64,000 nucleotides of DNA from the NCBI RefSeq assembly GCF_014851675.1, contig NZ_JACVAE010000001.1:248001-312000 (forward strand), in the 5' to 3' direction. The notes under the pieces are model-generated. The model worked only from the letters and a program-made list of their open reading frames with translations. It made no database searches and was not told the DNA's origin. The DNA comes from Rhizobium sp. ARZ01 (GTDB taxonomy: Bacteria; Pseudomonadota; Alphaproteobacteria; Rhizobiales; Rhizobiaceae). Position 1 is the first letter of the stretch; each line of letters starts with the position of its first letter. A program made the translations under genes and the position numbers. Positions 16,096-25,325 of the stretch are shown here, piece by piece.

Positions 16096-18039
16096 ATGTC
16101 GCGGATCGCAGCCTCTTTCCTATTTCTGATCGCCCTTCTTGCGGCCGGTGTCGGTCAGGCGGCGGAGTTCATATCCTCCTTCCACGCCGATATCGACGTG
16201 GCCAAGGACGGGGAGCTGACCGTCACCGAGACGATCGAGGTCAATGCCGAGGGTGATCTCATCCGTCGCGGCATCTATCGCGACTTTCCGCTTACTATCA
16301 TCGATGACGAGGGTCGGCAGCGGCAGGTCGGCTTCGAGATCCTGGAGGTGCTGCGGGACGGCGACACCGAGCCGTATCACACCGAGCAGGAGAGCGGCGC
16401 AATCCGCATCTATTTCGGCTCCTCCGACGAACTGCTCGATCCGGGGCCGCACACCTATGAACTGACCTACCGGACGGACCGCCAGATCCGCTATTTCGAA
16501 ACGTATGACGAACTGTTCTGGAACGTCACGGGGACGGAATGGGCGTTTCCGATCCGGCTGGCCTCTGCCACGGTGATGCTTCCGGAAGGCATCGAACCGC
16601 AGGAGCTGACTTATTTCACCGGCGCCTATGGCGATACCGGCAAGAACGCCCGGGCCAGTTCGGCGGGCAATCAGGCCGAATTCATCACGACCCGTGGGCT
16701 CGGCGCGCATGAAGGGCTGACGATCGGCGTAAAGCTTCCCGCCGGGAGCATCGACAGGCCAAGCGCCGCCCAGGAGCGGTGGTGGTTTCTCAAGGACAAT
16801 GCCGGATCACTGATCGGCATCGGCGGGCTTTTGCTGGTCGCGCTCTATTATCTGCGCGCCTGGATCGTCGCAGGGCGGGATCCCGCCGGCGGCGTCATCG
16901 TCCCGCAGTGGCATCCACCTGATGGTGCTTCGCCGGCGCTCGTGAACTACATAGACAACAAGGGTTTCGGCGGTGAGGGCTGGACGGCGCTTTCAGCAGG
17001 TCTGCTGAACCTCGCGGTGAAAGGGCTCGTCACGCTCGACGACCTGAAGCAATCGATCGTGGTGACCCGCACGGCTAAGCCGGTGGATGGCAAGCTTCCG
17101 ATCGGCGAGGGCGTCCTGCTGAAATCGGTGAGCGGCGAAGGCGACCGCCTCGTCATCGACAAGGCCAACGGTTCCCGCGTCCAGACGCTCGGGGCCCGGT
17201 TCCGCCAGTCGATGGAGGCGGAGCACCGCGACAAGTACTACCACGCCAATTGGGGCTATATCGTCGGTGGCGTCGTGCTGTCCGCGCTCTGTCTGCTGGC
17301 GCTCCTCTTCTTCGGCAATCTGTCCGAGGATGGGATCGTGCTGGTCGTCGTCCCGGCCGCTGCGGCTTTTTTCCTTTCCGTCTTTTCCGTGTCCTTCGGC
17401 AAGTCGCTGGGCGGCGCCAGAAGCCTCGGCCAGCGCATCATGTCGGTCGTGATCGTCGCCTTCTTCGGTTTCGTGTTCCTGAGCATCTTCGGCGCGGTTC
17501 TGGCCGGGCTCGTCGCAAGCGGCATCGAAAGCGGGAACCTCCCGATCCTCGCCGCGGTCGGCGGCATCATCCTGCTCAACCTGCTTTTCTACTTCCTGAT
17601 GGGGGCGCCGACGCCGATCGGCCGGAAGATGATGGATGGGATCGACGGGCTTCGCCAGTATCTGACGCTTGCCGAAAAGGAGCGGATGAACATGGCGGGC
17701 GCACCGGAAATGTCGCCGCGCCACTATGAGACGCTGTTGCCCTATGCGGTCGCACTCGGCGTCGAAAAGCCCTGGTCCGACACCTTCCAACTCTGGCTGG
17801 CGACAGCTGCGGCCGGGGCGGCGGCTACCACCTACCATCCGAGCTGGTACAGCGGCGACGGCTTCAGCTCCGGCAATTTCGCTGATCGCATGGGCGGCTT
17901 TGCCGGTTCCATGGCCGACACGATCACGTCCTCTCTTCCTCCCCCGCCGAAGAGCTCGTCCTCAGGCTTCTCCGGCAGTTCCGGCGGCGGCGGCTTCTCC
18001 GGAGGCGGCGGTGGCGGCGGCGGCGGGGGAGGCTGGTAG
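16096..18039 (+). CDS. DUF2207 domain membrane protein
   Basis: A 647-residue protein with a signal peptide (MSRIAASFLFLIALLAAGVGQA) and a large extracytoplasmic beta domain (about 24-235: FHADIDVAKDGELTVTETIE, then the IYRDFPL block). A membrane helix follows at about 241-257, a cytoplasmic stretch comes next, and further membrane helices near 380-500 (YIVGGVVLSALCLLALLFFG, VVPAAAAFFLSVFS). The C-terminus is low complexity: Ser-rich then an almost pure Gly tail ending in Trp. It is the usual partner of LemA. The Gly tail ends immediately before a block of palindromic repeats. Confidence 0.9.
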   Translation: MSRIAASFLFLIALLAAGVGQAAEFISSFHADIDVAKDGELTVTETIEVNAEGDLIRRGIYRDFPLTIIDDEGRQRQVGFEILEVLRDGDTEPYHTEQESGAIRIYFGSSDELLDPGPHTYELTYRTDRQIRYFETYDELFWNVTGTEWAFPIRLASATVMLPEGIEPQELTYFTGAYGDTGKNARASSAGNQAEFITTRGLGAHEGLTIGVKLPAGSIDRPSAAQERWWFLKDNAGSLIGIGGLLLVALYYLRAWIVAGRDPAGGVIVPQWHPPDGASPALVNYIDNKGFGGEGWTALSAGLLNLAVKGLVTLDDLKQSIVVTRTAKPVDGKLPIGEGVLLKSVSGEGDRLVIDKANGSRVQTLGARFRQSMEAEHRDKYYHANWGYIVGGVVLSALCLLALLFFGNLSEDGIVLVVVPAAAAFFLSVFSVSFGKSLGGARSLGQRIMSVVIVAFFGFVFLSIFGAVLAGLVASGIESGNLPILAAVGGIILLNLLFYFLMGAPTPIGRKMMDGIDGLRQYLTLAEKERMNMAGAPEMSPRHYETLLPYAVALGVEKPWSDTFQLWLATAAAGAAATTYHPSWYSGDGFSSGNFADRMGGFAGSMADTITSSLPPPPKSSSSGFSGSSGGGGFSGGGGGGGGGGGW

Positions 18040-18044
18040 TCTCC

Positions 18045-18163
18045 ACCTCCCCCTTGAGGGGGGAGGTCGCCGCGAAGCGGCGGGTGGGGGTGATCCATGG
18101 CTGGTGTTGGGAGCCACCCCACCCCGGCCCTTCGTGCCGACCCTCCCCCTCAAGGGGAGGGTG
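18045..18163. repeat. Inverted pair of GC-rich palindromic repeats (BIME-like)
   Basis: Two related units of about 50 bp face each other. The left unit has hairpin ACCTCCCCC/GGGGGAGGT (18045-18067), then CGCCGC-GAA-GCGGCG (18068-18082), then a GGGTGGGGGT tail. The right unit, read on the minus strand, has ACCCTCCCC/GGGGAGGGT (18140-18162), then a CGGCACGAAGGGCCGG element and a GGGTGGGGT tail. This is the layout of REP/BIME elements. From memory, similar TTGAGG-centred repeats are scattered in Rhizobiales genomes; copy number cannot be tested here. Confidence 0.8.
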
Positions 18164-18196
18164 TCAACGCTCGGTATCGGCGTCTTGGAGTTCGCG

Positions 18197-18652
18197 ATGA
18201 AAGGGAAGGCATCAAAGCTCAATCGCTTCAAAGTCTCCAATAGTCGTCGCTTGCGGGCGAATGTGACCGATGCGGAAACCAAGCTTTGGAGCCATCTTTG
18301 GAGGATCCCGCTCGAAGGCGCCCATTTCCGCAGACAGGTGCCGATCGGTCCGTACTTTGCTGACTTCGCCTGCCACCAGATCGGTCTCGTGATCGAACTC
18401 GACGGCAGTCAACATGCGACCGACGACGGTGTCGTGCGCGATGGGCTGCGGACTGCGTTCCTTGAAGCCCAAGGCTATCAGGTGCTGCGCTTCTGGAACG
18501 CCGACGTTCTCAATGACATCGACGGGGTTCTCGACACCATTTTTGCGGTTGTGCAGCAGCGACAAATTTTGTTAGCAGAGGCCATCGAAAATCATCCCAT
18601 ACCGGCACCTGGTGCCGACCCTCCCGATGAAGGGAAGGGCGAGGAAAGCTGA
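18197..18652 (+). CDS. DUF559 endonuclease-like protein
   Basis: A 151-residue protein of the DUF559 family, a PD-(D/E)xK fold related to Vsr mismatch endonucleases. Diagnostic stretches are [42 protein letters not shown], and the closing [20 protein letters not shown]. The start is the ATG at 18197 ([13 protein letters not shown]); the frame is open upstream through the repeats but has no protein character. The last dozen or so residues are encoded by a third partial copy of the neighbouring repeat. The stop is followed after one base by the glyS ATG, so glyS translation now depends on DNA brought with this gene. Substrate and role are unknown. Confidence 0.88.
   Translation: MKGKASKLNRFKVSNSRRLRANVTDAETKLWSHLWRIPLEGAHFRRQVPIGPYFADFACHQIGLVIELDGSQHATDDGVVRDGLRTAFLEAQGYQVLRFWNADVLNDIDGVLDTIFAVVQQRQILLAEAIENHPIPAPGADPPDEGKGEES
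18602..18641 (+). repeat. Third, partial copy of the palindromic repeat
   Basis: Direct-orientation partial copy of the right-hand repeat unit. CCGGC, five bases, then GTGCCGACCCTCC aligns with 18124-18146 at an offset of 478. From GTGCC on, 25 of 30 positions match. The copy has lost most of its hairpin. It lies inside the 3' end of the DUF559 gene and ends just before the glyS ribosome binding site, so the DUF559 gene is bracketed by repeat copies. Confidence 0.75.
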
Positions 18653-18653
18653 C

Positions 18654-20768
18654 ATGCCCGATCTTCTGCTAGAACTCCGTTCCGAGGAAATTCCCGCCCG
18701 CATGCAGCGCAAGGCGGCTGGCGACCTGAAGAAGCTCGTCACCGACGCGCTGGTGGATGCCGGCCTCACCTACGAGGGCGCTCGGGAATATTGGACGCCG
18801 CGCCGGCTGACGCTCGACATTCGCGGCCTCAACGCGCGCTCGAGCGACGTGCGCGAGGATATCAAGGGGCCGGCAACATCGGCTCCCGAGCAGGCGATCC
18901 AGGGCTTTCTGCGCAAGGCAGGTCTGGCCTCGATCTCCGAGGCGCATGTCCATAGCGATCCGAAGAAGGGCGATTTCTACGTCGCTCATATCGTCAAGCA
19001 GGGCCGGCCGGCAGACGAGATCATTGCCGAGGTGATGCCGGGCATCATCACTAATTTCCCCTGGCCGAAGCCGATGCGCTCCGGCGTAGCCTCCGCCAGG
19101 CCCGGTGCGCTGCGCTGGGTGCGCCCGCTGCAGTCGATCGTCTGCGTGTTCGGTTCGGAAACCGAGGAAACCCGGGTCATTCCGTTCGAGGTCGACGGCA
19201 TCGTCGCTTCCAACGTCACCTACGGCCATCGCTTCCACGCGCCGGAAGCCTTCACCGTGCGCCGCTTCGCCGACTACGTGGCGGGCCTGGAAAAGGCCAA
19301 GGTCATTCTCGATGCCGAGCGCCGCAAGCAGATCATCGCCACGGACGCCGCCAACATCGCCTTTGCCAACGGCCTTGAACTGGTCGAGGACGAAGGGCTG
19401 CTTGAGGAGGTCTCCGGCCTCGTCGAATGGCCGCAAGTGCTGATGGGCACCTTCGAGGAGGAATTCCTGGCGATCCCGGCGGAAATCATCCGCCTGACGA
19501 TCAAGACGAACCAGAAGTGCTTCGTCACCCGTCCGGCGGGCGGCGAGGGGCTGTCCAACCATTTCATTCTCGTCGCCAACATCGAGGCGAAGGACGGCGG
19601 CAAGGAGATCGTCCACGGCAACGGCAAGGTCGTGCGCGCTCGCCTGTCCGACGCCCGCCACTTCTGGACCCGCGACCAGCAGGACCTGCCGGACCTCGAT
19701 ACGCTCGTCGCCTCGGCGGAAAAATTCGGCCTCGACCTGAAGAAGCCGCTCGACCAGCGCATGGCCAAGCTCGATGCGCTGAACGTGACCTTCCACGCCA
19801 AGCTCGGCACGCAGGGTGAGCGCGTCCAGCGCATCCGTGCATTGGCTGCGGAGCTTGCCAAGGTCACCGGCGCTGATTCGAAGCTCGTCGATCGCGCCGT
19901 GGTGCTCGCCAAGGCGGACCTGCGCACCGAGGCCGTCGGCGAGTTCCCGGAACTCCAGGGCATCATGGGCCACAAGTATGCGCTCCTGCAGGGCGAGCCC
20001 CAGGCCGTCGCCGATGCGATCGAGGATCACTACAAGCCGCAAGGCCCCTCCGACCGCGTGCCCTCCGATCCGGTCGCCATCACGGTCGCACTGGCCGACA
20101 AGCTGGATACGCTGATCGGCTTCTGGGCCATCGACGAAAAGCCGACGGGTTCGAAGGATCCTTATGCGCTGCGAAGGGCGGCACTTGGCGTCATCCGCAT
20201 CCTGCTGGAGAAGGGTGTTCGCCTGCCACTACTGTCGGTCGTCAAGGATGCCGATCTCCTCTCCTTCTTCCACGACCGCCTGAAGGTCTACCTGCGCGAT
20301 CTCGGCGCCCGCTATGACCTGATCGACGCGGTGCTGACGCCGGATGCCGACGATCTCCTGATGGTCGCCCGCCGCGTCGAGGCGCTGACGGCCTTCATCA
20401 GTTCCGAGGACGGCAAGAACCTTCTCGCCGGCACCAAGCGCGCCACGCAGCTTCTGGCTGCCGAGGAGAAGAAGGGCACGGTGGTCGCCGACGGCGTCTC
20501 CTCCGACCTCTTCAAGATTGCGGCGGAGAAGGACCTGCACGATGCGATCGTGGTTGCCACGGGCGAGGCTGCCGGCGCCGTTGCCAAGGAGGACTTCCAG
20601 TCTGCCATGACGGCGCTGTCGAAGCTGCGAGCACCCGTCGACACGTTCTTCGAAGACGTGCTCGTCAACGACGAGGACGCGGCGATCCGGGCAAACCGCC
20701 TGGCGCTGCTGGCCGCGATCCGTTCGGCAACCGGCACGGTTGCGGATTTCTCCAAGATCGCGGGCTGA
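18654..20768 (+). CDS. glyS: Glycyl-tRNA synthetase beta subunit
   Basis: Beta subunit (704 aa) of glycyl-tRNA synthetase, providing tRNA recognition together with GlyQ. The family opening is [20 protein letters not shown], followed by [33 protein letters not shown] and [13 protein letters not shown]; the C-terminal anticodon-binding part is present ([20 protein letters not shown]). The length is normal. AGGA ahead of the ATG lies in the last codons of the DUF559 gene. glyQ and glyS are usually close; here about 4.8 kb separates them. Confidence 0.96.
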   Translation: MPDLLLELRSEEIPARMQRKAAGDLKKLVTDALVDAGLTYEGAREYWTPRRLTLDIRGLNARSSDVREDIKGPATSAPEQAIQGFLRKAGLASISEAHVHSDPKKGDFYVAHIVKQGRPADEIIAEVMPGIITNFPWPKPMRSGVASARPGALRWVRPLQSIVCVFGSETEETRVIPFEVDGIVASNVTYGHRFHAPEAFTVRRFADYVAGLEKAKVILDAERRKQIIATDAANIAFANGLELVEDEGLLEEVSGLVEWPQVLMGTFEEEFLAIPAEIIRLTIKTNQKCFVTRPAGGEGLSNHFILVANIEAKDGGKEIVHGNGKVVRARLSDARHFWTRDQQDLPDLDTLVASAEKFGLDLKKPLDQRMAKLDALNVTFHAKLGTQGERVQRIRALAAELAKVTGADSKLVDRAVVLAKADLRTEAVGEFPELQGIMGHKYALLQGEPQAVADAIEDHYKPQGPSDRVPSDPVAITVALADKLDTLIGFWAIDEKPTGSKDPYALRRAALGVIRILLEKGVRLPLLSVVKDADLLSFFHDRLKVYLRDLGARYDLIDAVLTPDADDLLMVARRVEALTAFISSEDGKNLLAGTKRATQLLAAEEKKGTVVADGVSSDLFKIAAEKDLHDAIVVATGEAAGAVAKEDFQSAMTALSKLRAPVDTFFEDVLVNDEDAAIRANRLALLAAIRSATGTVADFSKIAG

Positions 20769-20783
20769 CAAGGACAGGCGCTG

Positions 20784-21290
20784 ATGGCCGGCAAGATCCT
20801 CATCAGCGCCTGCCTCATGGGCCTGCCGGTTCGATACGACGGCTCGGCCAAGCCGCTCCTGCACGAGGCGGTGTCGCGCTGGCGGGAGGAGGGGCGGCTC
20901 GTCACCTTCTGTCCCGAGCTTGCCGGCGGTTTCTCCATTCCGCGCCCCGCCGCCGAGATCGAGCGTGCGATGGATGGCGGCGATGTTCTTGATGGCTCTG
21001 CCCGGGTGATCGAGGCGAGCGGCCGGGACGTGTCCGACGGTTTCGTCGAAGGCGCGCGCCACGCGCTTGAGATTGCCCGGGAGAACGGCTGCCGGCACGC
21101 GCTGCTGATCGACGGCAGTCCGTCCTGCGGTTCTGGCTTTGTCTATGACGGTAGTTTTTCGGGCAAGCGTCAGGCAGGCGAGGGCGTGACCTCGGCCTAT
21201 CTCAGGCGCCACAGCATTTCGGTGTTCGCGCACACCGAAGTCGAACGTCTCGTCGCAGAGCTTGCCGCTGAAGACGCCATTCCCTCATAA
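20784..21290 (+). CDS. DUF523 family protein
   Basis: A 168-residue protein of the DUF523 (YbbK-like) family. It has the N-terminal ISACLMGLPVRYDG motif and the Cys-containing LIDGSPSCGSGFVYDG motif, which together place conserved cysteines (Cys10, Cys43 and the SPSCG Cys) in one site. A metal or redox role is possible but I know of no proven activity. It lies 15 nt downstream of glyS with AGGACAGG before its ATG, so it is probably cotranscribed. A hairpin with A/T-run follows immediately. Confidence 0.85.
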   Translation: MAGKILISACLMGLPVRYDGSAKPLLHEAVSRWREEGRLVTFCPELAGGFSIPRPAAEIERAMDGGDVLDGSARVIEASGRDVSDGFVEGARHALEIARENGCRHALLIDGSPSCGSGFVYDGSFSGKRQAGEGVTSAYLRRHSISVFAHTEVERLVAELAAEDAIPS

Positions 21291-21326
21291 AAAACTTGCG
21301 CCCCCGCTTCTCTTCAGGGGCGCAAG
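21289..21326. terminator. Convergent terminator between the DUF523 gene and the HPE1-like gene
   Basis: A perfect 10-bp stem, CTTGCGCCCC (21295-21304) with GGGGCGCAAG (21317-21326), is preceded on the plus strand by an A-run (21289-21294), which becomes a U-run for leftward transcripts. It therefore best terminates the leftward gene at 21400-21876 and may also stop the rightward glyS-DUF523 unit. A second hairpin (21328-21349) follows directly. Confidence 0.8.
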
Positions 21327-21399
21327 ATATCCGCCGCTTCGGGCGGATACCCTATCAGCCTGGAGGGCCGATGGGGCAGGGAACCGCTCTATTATGGGG

Positions 21400-21876
21400 T
21401 CAATTGACCCGGAGTTCAAATGTTGACGGATCAAGCTCTCGTGAGCCGGGCTCATGGCCGTCAGCTGCAGCGGCCACGGCGTGGCCGGAAGCATTGGCGT
21501 TAAGGGCGCCGGTCGTGGCTTCCGGATCGACGGTATGGACAGCTGTCGCGGCCACATCGTCCTTGGCCGCATCGTCCGCCTCTTCCGGTGCCTTGCTGAC
21601 GAAGACGACCGGCGAGCCGCCCAGCCAGGACTCGCTGCGGAAGATCATTTTTTCCCCGTCGACTTCGCGGATCTCGACCTTTTGCGTGCCGGGCTCGACT
21701 TCAGGCACGAAGTAGGTCTTGCTCTGCTTCTTTTCCTTCAGCGCAGGGCAATCGGTGCAGGAAATCGTCGCGATGCTGCCCTGGCCCTTGTCGCTTGAGG
21801 CAATCGGTTCGATCGACGAGGCAAGGGCAGGGGCGCCAAGAAGCGCAAATGCAACGGTCGGCAAAAGGCTACGCAT
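21400..21876 (-). CDS. Exported small protein, HPE1-like domain (tentative)
   Basis: A 158-residue protein with a Sec signal peptide (MRSLLPTVAFALLGAPALA) followed by SSIEPIASSDKGQG, a paired-Cys segment (ISCTDCPALKEKKQ), a conserved YFVPEVEPGTQKVEIREV block and an Ala/Asp-rich disordered tail. I associate this layout with rhizobial proteins named plant virulence effector HPE1-like, but that name is from memory and carries no proven function here. GGGAGAA precedes the ATG. It stands as a single leftward gene and ends at a strong terminator. Confidence 0.7.
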   Translation of the reverse strand: MRSLLPTVAFALLGAPALASSIEPIASSDKGQGSIATISCTDCPALKEKKQSKTYFVPEVEPGTQKVEIREVDGEKMIFRSESWLGGSPVVFVSKAPEEADDAAKDDVAATAVHTVDPEATTGALNANASGHAVAAAADGHEPGSRELDPSTFELRVN

Positions 21877-21995
21877 CAGTGGTTCTCCCGTAAGGTCGAC
21901 GGAAAGACTATGCGTTTTCCGTTACGTTCCGGTCAGGAGAATTGGTAAAAATTGAATGACGCGTTGTTTTGTGCCGCGTCCCGCGGCAAGCCAGT

Positions 21996-23267
21996 TCAGA
22001 CCGTTTCGCGTTCGACCGCGCGCCAGCCGATGTCGCGGCGGCAAAAGCCGTTTTCCCATTTCACCTGATCTGTCAGGGCGTAAGCGCGGGCTTGCGCCTC
22101 GGCGACGGTCGGAGCGACAGCAGTCGCGTTCAGCACCCGGCCGCCGGTCGCGACCAGCCCGCCGTCCTTCAGCGCTGTGCCGGCATGAAACACCTTGGCC
22201 GATCCGCCATCGGCCGGAACGAACGCGATCGGCGTGTTTTTCTCGTAACTACCCGGATAGCCCTTCGAGGCGAGCACGACGGTGAGCGCCGTCTCATCCT
22301 TCCATTCGGCGGATACCTTGTCGAGCGAACCGGTTGCCGCGGCATGGAGCAGGGCAAGCAAGTCGCTTTCAAGCCGCATCATCAGCACCTGGCATTCCGG
22401 ATCGCCGAAACGGACGTTGTACTCGATGAGTTCCGGCCCCTTCTTCGTGATCATCAGACCGGCGAAGAGGACGCCGGTGAAGGGGTGGCCGTCCGCCGCC
22501 ATGCCGCGGATGGTGGGCTCGATGATTTCTTTCATCGTCCGCTCGGTCATTTCTGCCGTCATGACGGGGGCGGGGGAATAGGCGCCCATGCCACCCGTGT
22601 TCGGGCCGGTGTCGCCGTCGCCAACGCGCTTGTGGTCCTGGGCCGAGGCGAGAGGCAGTGCATTGGTACCGTCGCACAGGCAGAAGAAACTCGCCTCCTC
22701 GCCATCGAGGAACGCCTCGACCACCACTTCGGCTCCCGCCGCACCGAACGCGCCGTCGAAGCAGTCGTCGATTGCCGCAAGCGCCTCGTCGATGGTCATT
22801 GCCACCGTCACGCCCTTGCCTGCAGCAAGCCCGTCGGCCTTGATGACGATCGGCGCGCCCTGTTCGTTCACATAGGCCTTTGCGGAGGCTGCGTCCGAGA
22901 AGCGCTTGTAGGCGCCGGTTGGGATCGCGTACTTGGCGCAAAGGTCCTTGGTGAAGCCCTTGGAGCCCTCCAGTTGCGCGGCAGCGGCCGAAGGGCCGAA
23001 GACATCGATGCCATCGGCGCGCAGCTTGTCGGCCAGGCCTGCAACCAGCGGCGCCTCAGGGCCGACGACGACGAAGGTGACGCCGTTGTCGCGGCAGAAT
23101 GCCGAGACGGCTGCATGATCCTCGATGTCGAGCGAGACCAGCGTCGCGCATTCGGCCATGCCGGGATTTCCCGGAGCGACAAAGAGCTTGGTCAGGCGTG
23201 GCGACTGCGCCAGCTTCCAGGCCAGTGCATGTTCGCGCCCGCCCGAACCGATCAACAGAACCTTCAT
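21996..23267 (-). CDS. purD: Phosphoribosylamine-glycine ligase
   Basis: Second step of purine synthesis: ATP-dependent joining of glycine to phosphoribosylamine. It is an ATP-grasp enzyme (423 aa) with [20 protein letters not shown] at the N-terminus, [12 protein letters not shown] as the nucleotide loop, and the [19 protein letters not shown] and [12 protein letters not shown] signatures. The start is the ATG at 23265-23267 with AGGG nine bases upstream. It is monocistronic, divergent from the mipA-like gene across 254 bp that should hold both promoters. Confidence 0.97.
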   Translation of the reverse strand: MKVLLIGSGGREHALAWKLAQSPRLTKLFVAPGNPGMAECATLVSLDIEDHAAVSAFCRDNGVTFVVVGPEAPLVAGLADKLRADGIDVFGPSAAAAQLEGSKGFTKDLCAKYAIPTGAYKRFSDAASAKAYVNEQGAPIVIKADGLAAGKGVTVAMTIDEALAAIDDCFDGAFGAAGAEVVVEAFLDGEEASFFCLCDGTNALPLASAQDHKRVGDGDTGPNTGGMGAYSPAPVMTAEMTERTMKEIIEPTIRGMAADGHPFTGVLFAGLMITKKGPELIEYNVRFGDPECQVLMMRLESDLLALLHAAATGSLDKVSAEWKDETALTVVLASKGYPGSYEKNTPIAFVPADGGSAKVFHAGTALKDGGLVATGGRVLNATAVAPTVAEAQARAYALTDQVKWENGFCRRDIGWRAVERETV

Positions 23268-23521
23268 GGCCAAATCCCTTGCAATCCGCGTGTGCCCGCG
23301 GGTTAAGCGGGCAGGGGGCAAAGGTCAAGTGCCGTACTTGCGCGAATCGCAATGTCCGGCGATGAAGAATCCGGCTTGCCTGAGGGGGCGCGCACTGCTG
23401 GGATGGTCGCAATGGGAATGGTTAAAGCAACGGTAACGAAACATGGTTAGCCTTTGCCTTCATTTTCGAATGCGCGTCCTGCGGCATCCGCTTTTCCGTA
23501 TTGATTGTCTGAGGTTATGTA

Positions 23522-24313
23522 ATGCGTAAAGCCTTCGCCCTGTCTGCAACTCTCCTGCTCGCCGTTCCCGCGTATGCGCAGGCCGGTGACGGCGGCTACT
23601 GGTGGTCGGGCGACTGGTACCTCTCTTTGGGCGCCGAGGGCTTTGTCGCGCCGAAATATAAGGGTTCAAAGGACTACCTTCTTCAAGCCTCACCGCTGAT
23701 CTCGCTCGGCAAGGCCGGAAACGTCACACGCTTCACCTCGCGCAACGACAGCGCTTCCTTCTCGCTGTATGACGCAGGCGACGTGCGCGTCGGCGTGGCC
23801 GGCCGGTTCGTCATGCCCGATGACAAGGACATCAAGGGACTGGACGACCTGGAGTTCGGTGCTGAAGTCGGCGGCTTTGCCGAGTACTACCCGACAGACT
23901 GGCTGAGGCTCCGCGCGGAGGTGCTCCAGGGCATACGCAGCCATTCCGGTCTCGTCGCAGACCTTGCCGCCGATGCATTCACTGACGTCGCGCCGGGGGT
24001 CCGCGTCTCGGCTGGACCGCGCGCCTCTATTGCATCGAGCGACTACATGGACGCCTACTATGGGGTTTCGGCGTCGGAAGCGGCCGCTTCCGGGCTTTCC
24101 GAATACGATCCGGGCGGCGGCGTGCAGTCGGTCGGCGTCGGCGGGGCCGTGACCTGGCAGGCGACCGACAAGATCACGACTGGCGTCTTTGCCGAGTATT
24201 CGCGGTTGACGGGGCCGGCCGGAGACTCGAGCCTTGTGCGCGAACGCGGCAGCCGTAACCAGTTCCTCATCGGTGTCGGCGCCACCTACAGGTTCGGCTT
24301 CACGCTTCCCTGA
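23522..24313 (+). CDS. MipA/OmpV family outer membrane protein
   Basis: A 263-residue protein with a signal peptide (MRKAFALSATLLLAVPAYAQA) and a beta-barrel body of the MipA/OmpV family. Strands appear as alternating segments such as WYLSLGAEGFVAPKYKGS, RFTSRNDSASFSLYDAGDVR and GVFAEYSRL, and the last strand ends in an aromatic close to the C-terminus (YRFGFTLP). MipA in E. coli scaffolds murein enzymes; most relatives are uncharacterised. GAGGTT precedes the ATG. ubiA follows 57 nt later in the same direction but is functionally unrelated. Confidence 0.9.
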   Translation: MRKAFALSATLLLAVPAYAQAGDGGYWWSGDWYLSLGAEGFVAPKYKGSKDYLLQASPLISLGKAGNVTRFTSRNDSASFSLYDAGDVRVGVAGRFVMPDDKDIKGLDDLEFGAEVGGFAEYYPTDWLRLRAEVLQGIRSHSGLVADLAADAFTDVAPGVRVSAGPRASIASSDYMDAYYGVSASEAAASGLSEYDPGGGVQSVGVGGAVTWQATDKITTGVFAEYSRLTGPAGDSSLVRERGSRNQFLIGVGATYRFGFTLP

Positions 24314-24370
24314 GCGCGCCGGAAGCGTATCTGAGCTTGACCTGTCGCAGGCAGGCTGCGAACTAGGTGC

Positions 24371-25321
24371 ATGAGCATCAATCCCGATTCCGGGCGCGTT
24401 GCCGACGCGCCCTCAAACAACTGGGTCTACCGCGTCCTTCCCCGCTCGCTCTGGCCCTACGCGCAACTTGCCCGCTGGGACCGGCCGATCGGCTGGCAGC
24501 TGCTGCTGTGGCCTTGCCTGTGGTCATCAGCACTGGCTGCCAATGTTGCGCGGGCCGCCTCAGCTTATTCACTCTCACAGCTTGTTTGGCACCTGCTGCT
24601 GTTCCTCATCGGCGCGATTGCGATGCGCGGAGCCGGCTGTACCTACAATGACCTCGTCGACCACGAGATCGACAAGGCGGTCGCACGCACGCGTTCCCGG
24701 CCGCTGCCGTCGGGCCGCGTCACGCGTACTCAGGCGAAGCTGTTCATCGGCCTGCAGGCGTTGACCGGACTGCTGGTTCTCCTGCAGTTCAATCTCTTCA
24801 CCGTCGTGCTCGGCGTCGCCTCGCTGGTGATCGTCGCGATCTATCCCTTCGCCAAGCGCTTCACCGACTGGCCGCAGTTCTTCCTCGGCCTGGCCTTCTC
24901 CTGGGGCGCACTGATGGGCTGGGCGGCGCAATTCGGCACGCTTTCGCTCTCCGCCATCGCGCTTTATGGCGGCGCCATCGTCTGGACGATCGGTTACGAC
25001 ACGATCTACGCCCATCAGGACAAGGAAGACGACGCGTTGATCGGCGTTCGCTCGACCGCGCGCCTGTTCGCCGAGCGAACCCGCCAATGGCTCGTCGCGC
25101 TCTATGGACTGGCCGTTCTGCTGGTCCTTGCGTCCTTTGTCCTGGCCGGTGTCGGCTTCCCGGCCTACCTCGGGCTCGCCATCGCCGCCGGAATGCTCGT
25201 CTGGCAAATCGTGACGATCGACATCGACGATGGCGATCAATGCCTGGCGCTGTTCAAGTTCAACAGCGTTGTCGGTCTGATCCTGTTTGTCGGCCTTCTC
25301 GCCGCATTGCCTTTCGCCTGA
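24371..25321 (+). CDS. ubiA: 4-hydroxybenzoate polyprenyltransferase
   Basis: Integral membrane prenyltransferase (316 aa) that attaches the polyprenyl chain to 4-hydroxybenzoate in ubiquinone synthesis. Both Mg-diphosphate motifs are present: NDLVDHEID in the first half and DTIYAHQDKEDD in the second. Eight or so membrane helices can be drawn (for example LLLFLIGAIAMRGAG and LLVLLQFNLFTVVLGVASLV). The N-terminal RPIGWQLLLWPCLWS is typical. Its allylic substrate would come from the synthase at 8136-9152. It is convergent with the CFA-like gene, with only 4 nt between stops. Confidence 0.95.
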   Translation: MSINPDSGRVADAPSNNWVYRVLPRSLWPYAQLARWDRPIGWQLLLWPCLWSSALAANVARAASAYSLSQLVWHLLLFLIGAIAMRGAGCTYNDLVDHEIDKAVARTRSRPLPSGRVTRTQAKLFIGLQALTGLLVLLQFNLFTVVLGVASLVIVAIYPFAKRFTDWPQFFLGLAFSWGALMGWAAQFGTLSLSAIALYGGAIVWTIGYDTIYAHQDKEDDALIGVRSTARLFAERTRQWLVALYGLAVLLVLASFVLAGVGFPAYLGLAIAAGMLVWQIVTIDIDDGDQCLALFKFNSVVGLILFVGLLAALPFA

Positions 25322-25325
25322 GGCG

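Noticed and set aside
17726..18196. A long frame that would fuse an extra 157 residues to the DUF559 protein
   Set aside because: It is the shifted reading of the DUF2207 3' end and of the palindromic repeats, giving Pro/Ala/Arg-rich sequence without domain character.
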